NCBI GenBank assembly: GCA_030589605.1
Contig: JAUUVJ010000029.1
Coordinates: forward strand, 1-15,576
Direction: 5' to 3'
Length of the DNA stretch: 15,576 bases
Origin: Candidatus Hodarchaeota archaeon
GTDB taxonomy: Archaea; Asgardarchaeota; Heimdallarchaeia; Hodarchaeales; Hodarchaeaceae
Shown: positions 6,294 through 12,702 of the stretch, piece by piece
How the letters are laid out: each line of letters begins with the position of its first letter
Position numbering within the stretch: position 1 is the stretch's first letter
Translations under genes and position numbers: made by a program
Notes under the pieces: model-generated
What the model was told of the DNA's origin: nothing
Seen by the model: only the letters and a program-made list of their open reading frames with translations
Databases searched by the model: none

Positions 6294-6301
6294 TATATAA
6301 A
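6294..6301 (-). promoter_or_regulatory. TATA box of the winged-helix/zinc-ribbon operon
   Basis: On the minus strand TTTATATA is preceded by AAGGT, a plausible BRE. About 25 bases further down, transcription would start near 6270, leaving a leader of about 50 bases before the ATG at 6216-6218. Confidence 0.6.
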
Positions 6302-6722
6302 CCTTACCATCATGCCAATCTAGGGAAAGACGATCTTAACTTAGAATTATTTTACAAAGAAATAAAGAAATGATTGGACATAAAAATTGCTTGAAAAAGG
6401 TAAAGTTCAAATTAAACTGAAAAATAAGAAAAGAAAAATAGTTAATAACAAAATGGAAGCAATGAAGGCGGAAGTAAGTAAGGTCTAGATCTATGAAATG
6501 ATATCATATATTGAGACAAATATCCTGAATCCAATTGAGAAGAATTGTTCTAGAATTCCAACCTAATCTTGTGAAAAACTCACAAATCTAAATATAAGTA
6601 CATTAATATCAGTACAAACTGAAAATTAATTAGTATATGTCGAGTAACGCGATTATCTTCCTCATTCAGTTAAGTTACGCTTTTATAAAATAAATAAAGC
6701 CAAATAAAAACTTTTCTTTAGT
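6302..6722. other. AT-rich intergenic stretch, no gene seen
   Basis: I see no frame with protein-like composition and no tRNA or array. Only short peptides of fewer than 20 residues and small chance palindromes (for example ATGATATCAT near 6498) are present. Confidence 0.5.
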
Positions 6723-6891
6723 TAATCGTTGGTTAATTCGCATCCATTATATAACAGATGTGCAATAACCAACGATATGGGTTCATTAGAAACTTTAATT
6801 TAGGAATACTGAAAATGACTCCATAGATGTCCTTATTGCAGCAATAAAGGAGTTTCATAATGCTTTTAGCATTTCTATAAAAACATCCTAA
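6723..6891 (+). pseudogene. Second remnant of the NRC-ITND gene family
   Basis: After TAA 6723-6725 the frame reads SLVNSHPLYNRCAITNDM, then GSLETLI to TAG 6801-6803. A neighbouring frame (6799-6891) then reads FRNTENDSIDVLIAAIKEFH, then NAFSISIKTS to TAA. The NRCAITND block matches NRCVITND in the minus-strand remnant at 2628-2849. The following LIAAIKEFHNAF loosely resembles its VIEAFTTMNAE. Together they look like one gene with a frameshift, now dead. The orientation is opposite to the first copy, and the two flank the accessory zone. Confidence 0.4.
6725..6776. repeat. Imperfect hairpin containing the second copy of the 24-base repeat
   Basis: ATCGTTGGTTA at 6725-6735 is the exact reverse complement of TAACCAACGAT at 6766-6776. 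Inside, CGCATC and GATGTG pair further (one G-T), leaving a 12-base loop CATTATATAACA at 6745-6756. The right arm plus loop (6752-6775) is the dispersed repeat shared with 2746-2769. No T-tract follows, so it is not an ordinary terminator. It might be a remnant end of a small mobile element or a structured RNA. Confidence 0.55.
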
Positions 6892-6986
6892 AATAACATA
6901 TTAACAGAAGATCAATTTCTTTTTAGCAAGATAGATATATGAGAATATTATATCATTTAATTACCTAATTAATAGATTTTATAAAT

Positions 6987-6994
6987 TATATAAA
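6987..6994 (+). promoter_or_regulatory. TATA box of the ATPase/DUF4435 operon
   Basis: TATATAAA ends 26 bases before the ATG at 7021. Archaeal transcription normally starts about 22-27 bases after the box, so the mRNA would begin at or next to the ATG (leaderless). This favours ATG 7021 over the in-frame GTG at 7000, which would lie upstream of the transcript. Confidence 0.6.
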
Positions 6995-7020
6995 TTAAGG
7001 TGTCTGGGTGGGTAACCCAT

Positions 7021-8436
7021 ATGAGTGAAATCAGAATTGAAAAATCAAATATTGAGAAAATTAGGGAAATAGAGATAGAAGACCTCTTTAATCAATTTAA
7101 TTACCATATAATTATTACCTCAGAGTCACTACCTGTAACCCTCCTTTATGGAATGAATGGTTCTGGAAAAACTACGATATTAAGAGGTATACATGCAATT
7201 CTTAAAGGTGAATACTCTTATTTTAATACATTTCCCATTAAACGATTTGAACTTGTGTTTAAAAGTTTTAAAACTGGTATTGAAAAAAGAAACAAAAAAT
7301 TATATTCGATTGCCCACATTAATAATAGAAAGAAGGAATTTGAAATAATAGAACCAAGTAGCGGAACTAAAAGGGATTATTACAGACTAATAAGGAATTT
7401 AAAATCGCACCGTCTTACCCCTGTAAGGCGTAGAAGATTGTTAAATGAATTGAAATACAGATATGACATTGGAGATGATGTGGATATAATAAATATCGAC
7501 TTAGAAAGTGATACAATTGTATTAAAGAGTGGAACAGATGAAACTACTTATCATTTTCCCTTAGATGCTTTATATTTAAGTACTTCAAAAGATATTCCGT
7601 CTTGGCTTAAAAAAATCAGAATAAAAATGCCCTCTTCATATTTGATAAAAGAACAGCGGTTAATAAGACCTGAACTAAGAGAATCACGTGAGGAATCTCT
7701 TTCAAGCTTAGAAGCTGTTCCATTCCATGAAAGAGATCTACGTAGAAAGATTTCATCAACTCTAAACGAATATGCTAACCAATCTCAACTATTAGATCAG
7801 TCGTTTCCCGTCCGAATTTTCAAACAACAGAAAAATTATAATTCTCAAGAAAGTTTGGAGCTATCAGAGGAATTATCTAAGATTGATATAAGAAGAAAAG
7901 AGTTACAACGAGTAGGTGTCTTGGAAGAAGAGGAGGAAGTAGATCCTTCATTAGTTGAATTTAAAAAGGATTTTAAAGATTTAGATACATCATTAAAAAT
8001 TGTTTTAAATACTTACATTGAAGATAATTGGAAAAAGCTCTCAATTTTCAATAATCTGTATGATAGAGTTCTTCTATTTCAAAAAACTGTTAATAATTAT
8101 TTTGTAGGTAAAAAATTGGATGTAAATGGTGATAAAGGATTCTTTATAAGAATTGATGAGTCTGAAAAAGAACTTTCAACAGATCGTCTTTCATCAGGAG
8201 AAAAAAATATGTTAGTTATGGTATATGAACTCATATTCAAAACTGATGAAAATTCAATGGTTTTAATCGATGAACCTGAAATTTCTCTCCACGTTAAATG
8301 GCAGAAAAAATTAATCGATGATTTGGCAGATATGGGGAAGTTAAATGATATAAATTTCATTTTAGCAACACATTCACCTATGATAATTGCAGACCGTTGG
8401 AATTTAGCAGTTAGACTAACAAATGATGAAAATTAA
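7021..8436 (+). CDS. ABC-type AAA ATPase, AriA-like (PARIS system)
   Basis: 471 aa, soluble. Walker A GMNGSGKTT at residues 44-52, preceded by the ITSESLPVTLLY strand; ABC signature LSSGEKN at about 390-396; Walker B MVLIDEPEISLH at about 413-424; H-loop ATHSP at about 449-453. Between them lies a long charged, partly helical insert (about 100-370). This is the layout of the AAA_15/AAA_21, OLD/RecF-like ATPases, with all catalytic motifs intact. There is no fused TOPRIM domain; instead the next gene supplies one (DUF4435), as in PARIS, where AriA senses infection and holds the AriB effector. The stop is 34 bases before that gene. A GTG at 7000 is in frame, but the TATA position favours ATG 7021. 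Arginine is mostly AGA/AGG, unlike the T-ending genes on either side, suggesting transfer. The alternative is another two-gene OLD-like ATPase system. Confidence 0.85.
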   Translation: MSEIRIEKSNIEKIREIEIEDLFNQFNYHIIITSESLPVTLLYGMNGSGKTTILRGIHAILKGEYSYFNTFPIKRFELVFKSFKTGIEKRNKKLYSIAHINNRKKEFEIIEPSSGTKRDYYRLIRNLKSHRLTPVRRRRLLNELKYRYDIGDDVDIINIDLESDTIVLKSGTDETTYHFPLDALYLSTSKDIPSWLKKIRIKMPSSYLIKEQRLIRPELRESREESLSSLEAVPFHERDLRRKISSTLNEYANQSQLLDQSFPVRIFKQQKNYNSQESLELSEELSKIDIRRKELQRVGVLEEEEEVDPSLVEFKKDFKDLDTSLKIVLNTYIEDNWKKLSIFNNLYDRVLLFQKTVNNYFVGKKLDVNGDKGFFIRIDESEKELSTDRLSSGEKNMLVMVYELIFKTDENSMVLIDEPEISLHVKWQKKLIDDLADMGKLNDINFILATHSPMIIADRWNLAVRLTNDEN

Positions 8437-8470
8437 AGTTAAGAATATTTTGATTGGGGATTGAAATTAA

Positions 8471-9361
8471 ATGAGAGAATACTTGACTATTAAGGATGAT
8501 ATAGCAAGTGTGTTTTTATTAGCTCAAGAATCACTTGAACAGCCAATTATTCTAGTAGAAGGTAATACTGACAAAAACTTATTAAAAAATTGTTTCAATT
8601 CTGATATAAACTTCTATATTCCCTTTAATCTAGGGAATCAAAAGCAGAGTATTATTACAATCATTGATAAAATTTACGAGGAAGAAATAAAAAATACTAT
8701 AGGAATAATAGATGCTGATTTTGATAAATTAGGAATATTACATAATCCTAATTATCCTCCAAATATTTTCGTAACAGATTTTCATGATATAAATGTAATG
8801 CTGTTTTGTTCACCCGTACTTTTGAAGTATCTTGAAGAAAGAGGTTCAATAAAGAAAGCAGCTCAATTTTTTTCGGTGAAAGAGAAATGGGAAGAAGTTA
8901 TTGCTCCACTTAGAGAATTATTAATAAACTGTACATATAAAATAGGGTTAGTAAAAATTTTAGTAAAGATGGATGATATTAAGATTAACTTTACTGTTTG
9001 TAAATTAAAGATAGAAAGAAAATACACCTTTGATTTTGTCAAATATATAAAAATTTTATTGAATAGCAATAATATGCATTCTGATTTTTCTTCTATTTAT
9101 AATAAAATAGAAAAATTGGAAAAACAATCTTTTCCACACTTACAAGTTATCAATGGCCATGATATTTTTATTTTACTAGCTTTATTATTGAGAAAAGCTT
9201 TAGGTTCGAATACTGGTCAAATAGTAAAAGAAATAGAAAAAGAAATCAGAATGTGTTTTGAGTGTAGATATTTTACTGATACTAAGTTATTTGTAAACCT
9301 AGCAAATTGGGCTAAAAAATTTGGTTTCAAAATTTTTAGGGTTGAAAAAATACGAGCGTAA
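8471..9361 (+). CDS. DUF4435 TOPRIM-like effector, AriB-like (PARIS system)
   Basis: 296 aa. The DUF4435/TOPRIM-like core is visible: PIILVEGNTDKNLL at residues 25-38 (metal-binding Glu 30 and Asp 34), FNLGNQKQSI near 52-61, IGIIDADFDKLG at 77-88 (Asp 81, 83, 85), and VTDFHDINVMLF at 101-112. In typical family members the last block reads HDIE or HDLE; here it is HDIN (Asn 108). The C-terminal half (about 115-296) is helical and basic, with an ECRYFTD block near the end. In characterised PARIS systems AriB is a nuclease released from AriA that cleaves host tRNA; that role is inferred here from gene order and motifs, not shown. The ATG follows GGGGATTG at 8456-8463. Confidence 0.8.
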   Translation: MREYLTIKDDIASVFLLAQESLEQPIILVEGNTDKNLLKNCFNSDINFYIPFNLGNQKQSIITIIDKIYEEEIKNTIGIIDADFDKLGILHNPNYPPNIFVTDFHDINVMLFCSPVLLKYLEERGSIKKAAQFFSVKEKWEEVIAPLRELLINCTYKIGLVKILVKMDDIKINFTVCKLKIERKYTFDFVKYIKILLNSNNMHSDFSSIYNKIEKLEKQSFPHLQVINGHDIFILLALLLRKALGSNTGQIVKEIEKEIRMCFECRYFTDTKLFVNLANWAKKFGFKIFRVEKIRA

Positions 9362-9378
9362 GTCTCGATTTATAATCC

Positions 9379-9385
9379 TTTTTTT
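9379..9385 (+). terminator. T-tract after the DUF4435 gene
   Basis: Seven T's starting 18 bases after the stop codon, with no strong hairpin before them. Archaeal termination commonly uses such T-runs. It separates the ATPase/DUF4435 operon from the convergent HNH gene. Confidence 0.45.
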
Positions 9386-9425
9386 ATAAGTATCTTTAGG
9401 GATACCACAGCTATCGGTAATCACT

Positions 9426-10097
9426 TTATATCTCTGAAAAATCAATTATTAGATTATTATCAATTGATAATTTCTTCTTTTGTATTAAATTTGTTATGAC
9501 TGAGGATATTTCGTTTTGAGTTAATTGTTCAAAGGCAGGATATACACCATCATAGTTCATTTGTTTTACTAAGAAAATTATTTCTTCTCTCTTCAACGAA
9601 GTTATGTCCCAAGCTCTCTTATGCTGACCTAGTGTTTGGATAATTTTGTCTTCGATATAAGTGGGAGGAACTGTAATATTTTTTATAAAATTCTGTGAAG
9701 GTGAGATAATAAACCTACTAAAGAATTCTTCAATGATTATATTAATAGATTCTTTTGAAAGGGAGATATTTTTAGTTCCTTCCTGTTCTGCTTTTAATTT
9801 ATATTCTACTAATTTTTCTACTGGGTAATCTGAAGGGTTAGAATCAATCTTGGTATGACAATTACTACATAAAAGTATAAGATTGTCAAAGTGCCGATTT
9901 TCCTCGTCAGATTGATTTGGATCATATCGATCACCAATCTTATTTGTTGGTTTTTTAGATTTAATATGTGCAATTACACCGATCAATATCTTATTCTCGA
10001 CTAAAATATTTGAGCATGATGGAAATGAACATCTATTTCCTGATACTGCAAATAATTTGTTCAATGTTGCTCGTGTAGGTTGTAATCCGATTGTCAT
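9426..10097 (-). CDS. HNH endonuclease
   Basis: 223 aa. The N-terminal HNH/zinc domain is clear: FAVSGNRCSFPSCSN (Cys 23 and 28), IGVIAHIKSKKP (His 44), RYDPNQSDEENRHFDNLILL (Asn 72), CSNCHTKID (Cys 77, Cys 80, His 81), then YPVEKLVEYKLKAEQEG. This matches a common family of HNH nucleases in defence regions, with four metal ligands and catalytic His/Asn/His in place. The C-terminal 120 residues are helical with no recognised domain; they probably bind a partner or target. It lies convergent to the PARIS-like pair. On the minus strand GGAGG sits only two bases before the ATG at 10095-10097, closer than usual, so either initiation is weak or a non-ATG start slightly downstream is used. Confidence 0.83.
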   Translation of the reverse strand: MTIGLQPTRATLNKLFAVSGNRCSFPSCSNILVENKILIGVIAHIKSKKPTNKIGDRYDPNQSDEENRHFDNLILLCSNCHTKIDSNPSDYPVEKLVEYKLKAEQEGTKNISLSKESINIIIEEFFSRFIISPSQNFIKNITVPPTYIEDKIIQTLGQHKRAWDITSLKREEIIFLVKQMNYDGVYPAFEQLTQNEISSVITNLIQKKKLSIDNNLIIDFSEI

Positions 10098-10478
10098 AAC
10101 CTCCTTAATAGATCTGTGTGTTTCCCTGAGAAGTTCTTTTTTTAATTTTGCTCAATCATTCAAATTAGTTTATCCTAACTAAAAAGTTTAGGAAATTAAA
10201 ACAAAAAATTCTTTTAAATTTTTCCCTTTCATTCTGAATTCTCCCCTTTTTTATGATTGGTTTAAAATAGAAATTAATTACTTTATTCTTATGGTCTAAT
10301 CTTATTATAATCATGACTTATTTGCTTACATCTTCTACATTGTAAAAAAACATAATTATAACATATTTTTCCGTTTTATTTTTCGATTTTTATGATTTAA
10401 TAAACAGTTTTAGCTTTCATATGAGGACTGACGATTAAACTTCATCTCGATTAATTCTACCTTTCTGAGTTGTCTAGT
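10098..10478. other. Divergent intergenic region between HNH and HerA-like genes
   Basis: Very AT-rich and without a gene. It must hold promoters for both divergent genes, but I see no TATA box clear enough to mark. A near-perfect short inverted repeat, CCTAACT and AGTTTAGG around a run of A's (about 10174-10193), may be an operator. Confidence 0.45.
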
Positions 10479-12638
10479 ATGACTGAGGTTACGAATGCGT
10501 TTAAATTTGAACATATCCCTCGCAATATTGATAAATCTAGCATTAAGGTCTTTGTTAACACCAAAGGTATTTATTCCTTAGAGTATGGTATTGTTCAACC
10601 TCAAGATGTCTTTATTCATATGCATGCTGTGCCTCATGGGTTGTTTCGTAAACAAAAAAGTGTCGATCGTGGTATGGCTGCTATCCAACAATTTGCTACC
10701 GCTCTTGGTCTTCATCCTGATTTTCATGTATTTGGTTATGATTATATTCCAAATCTTGTCGATGTTCTTGAGTCAAAAATTAAAACTAATAATAATGAAA
10801 CACTGTTCTATAGTGGTGGTCTTTTAGGTCTTCCTTCAAAAAATGCTTCTCCTATTTCTACTGTTGATGGTTTTACGGATAATATCTTAGAAATCCTGAC
10901 TGACAATGCAAAGTTTGCTTTTGTTCAATTCTTGTTCAAACCCATCGATCTTCCTAAGGAGTTTCGTCCTGAAGATGATCGTGATCCTCGTTTACCTCAA
11001 ATTCGGTATGATTTTCGACATGATAAGGTTCAACCTCGTTATAGTGCTCCTACTGTCAATATTATGGAGGAAACAGGCTGTTTTGAATTTTCTCCTCGTA
11101 TTATTCTTGCTGAAGACGATCCTATTACTTTGAAATCCAAGCTTGAACGCTTAGCTGTTATTTTTCTGTCTAATGGTTTTAAGGTTCGTAAATATCCTTC
11201 TTTCTTTCGTCGTTTTCCTTCTTTCAAATCGTTACTTCTTGATCGTAAGATTCGTTCTCCTTCCATTCTTGATGGTTTTTCTTTAATGAATTTTATTTCT
11301 CCTCCTTCTCGTCAGTTTTCTCATGAGGGTTATACTCTTGTCCCTAATAAAACTGATTATCTTCTTTCTTCTGGTGTCCATAAAACTTCTACTTCTAACA
11401 CTATCAATTTAGGTATTCCTATCATCAGTAGTGCTACTAGTGGTGTTCCTTTATTGATTGATGGTAAGGATCTTAGTCGTCATATGGCTGTCTTCGGTAT
11501 GACTGGTGAGGGTAAGAGTCGCTTTATTTATGGTTTAGTTCAGGAGCTGGTTCATAAAGGGGTTAAGTTTCTGATTTTTGATCCTAAAGGTGAATATCTT
11601 CGTCCTATCCATACCTTTTGTCCTGATGTTTTGTATTTGAAACCTGGCTCTACCCCTTTTCCTTGGGGTATCAATATCTTTCAAATCCCTGCTGATGAGT
11701 CAGGGGAACCTTTTATTCCTGTTGAGGATCACATTCAATTTGTCAGTTCTGTTTTAGAACATGTTTTTTCTGATGATACTTCTGTATCTCCTCAAATGCG
11801 TCGTTTACTTCATTTAGCGATCATTCAAACTGTTAAGAATAAGGGTGATTTTCGTTCCTTTATTGATTTACTTAAACAACCTGATTCTTTAGGTATGACT
11901 GGTTCTTATCTTGAAAATACTGCTGCTGGAGTCATTAATCGGGTGGAAAAGCTTTTCTTTGGTAATACTGGTCGTTGTTTTACTGTATCTGAGACTACTT
12001 TTGAGATCGCTCATCTTCTTGATCATAATGCCATCATTGATTTGTCTGCCTTTGAGGCTATGGAGGATCAAAGTGGTCGTCAAATTTTTCTTAACGTTGT
12101 CTTTCAATATTTGTATTACTATGTTCGTATGTTCCGTGAACCTTTCAAAGAGGATTCTCTTCCGAAAAATGTCTTTATTCTTGATGAAATTCAAAAATTG
12201 ATTCCTGTTAAGAACTTCCGTTCTAAATCTCCTGAGTCTATGATTAGTGGTGGCCCTTGGACTTTACGTGCCTATGATATTTCTATGTTTTTCATTGGTA
12301 CTGATCCTATTGTTGATCAACCTATGCTTACTAATACGGGAGTTTTAACCATGTTTTTTACTAAATATGACCCTTACGTCATTTCTAATTTACTTGGTAT
12401 TTCTCGTACTGAATATGAACAATTAAGACATCTCTTAAAGGCTAAGCAAGATGAACGTCGTTGTATTATCTCTATTAATGGTCAGATTTCTCTTCTTAAA
12501 ACAAATAGTTTTGCTTTTGACACTAGTTCTCCTTTCAATCTCGATGAACTATCATCTCTTCCATTACAGCAAGAATTGCTTGATTCCTATACTAGATTTT
12601 ATTTTGATCCCATTAAAGAAATTTTTTCTAATAAGTAG
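10479..12638 (+). CDS. HerA/VirB4-like P-loop ATPase
   Basis: 719 aa. The C-terminal half is a RecA-fold ATPase of the HerA/FtsK/VirB4 superfamily. HMAVFGMTGEGKSRF holds the Walker A (about residues 340-347). KFLIFDPKGEYLRP (about 363-377) carries the DPxGEY block typical of HerA/VirB4 proteins. NVFILDEIQKLIP (about 564-576) is the Walker B Asp-Glu pair, and MFFIGTDPIVD (about 603-613) the sensor-like strand. The N-terminal ~320 residues (KGIYSLEYGIVQPQD and others) resemble the poorly conserved front half of VirB4-type proteins; no membrane helix is visible. Such hexameric motors pump DNA in conjugation, virion packaging or, with NurA, end resection. No NurA, relaxase or pilus gene is adjacent. 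An in-frame TTG at 10470 precedes the chosen ATG 10479. Codons are almost all T-ending with CGT arginine. Confidence 0.8.
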   Translation: MTEVTNAFKFEHIPRNIDKSSIKVFVNTKGIYSLEYGIVQPQDVFIHMHAVPHGLFRKQKSVDRGMAAIQQFATALGLHPDFHVFGYDYIPNLVDVLESKIKTNNNETLFYSGGLLGLPSKNASPISTVDGFTDNILEILTDNAKFAFVQFLFKPIDLPKEFRPEDDRDPRLPQIRYDFRHDKVQPRYSAPTVNIMEETGCFEFSPRIILAEDDPITLKSKLERLAVIFLSNGFKVRKYPSFFRRFPSFKSLLLDRKIRSPSILDGFSLMNFISPPSRQFSHEGYTLVPNKTDYLLSSGVHKTSTSNTINLGIPIISSATSGVPLLIDGKDLSRHMAVFGMTGEGKSRFIYGLVQELVHKGVKFLIFDPKGEYLRPIHTFCPDVLYLKPGSTPFPWGINIFQIPADESGEPFIPVEDHIQFVSSVLEHVFSDDTSVSPQMRRLLHLAIIQTVKNKGDFRSFIDLLKQPDSLGMTGSYLENTAAGVINRVEKLFFGNTGRCFTVSETTFEIAHLLDHNAIIDLSAFEAMEDQSGRQIFLNVVFQYLYYYVRMFREPFKEDSLPKNVFILDEIQKLIPVKNFRSKSPESMISGGPWTLRAYDISMFFIGTDPIVDQPMLTNTGVLTMFFTKYDPYVISNLLGISRTEYEQLRHLLKAKQDERRCIISINGQISLLKTNSFAFDTSSPFNLDELSSLPLQQELLDSYTRFYFDPIKEIFSNK

Positions 12639-12702
12639 AATTGTTTTTCCATTCAATGACAAATAAATTCAGATTTAAGGGCAATTAGTTTGTTGGTTAA
12701 GG

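Noticed and set aside
6380..6430. tRNA-like GTTCAAAT stretch
   Set aside because: No flanking acceptor, D or anticodon stems can be formed.
7000..7020. GTG start for the ATPase
   Set aside because: The TATA box at 6987-6994 places the transcript start at about the ATG 7021, after this GTG.
10585..12201. Hydrophobic frames overlapping the HerA-like gene
   Set aside because: T-ending codons of the real gene produce Leu/Phe/Val-rich shadows in another frame.
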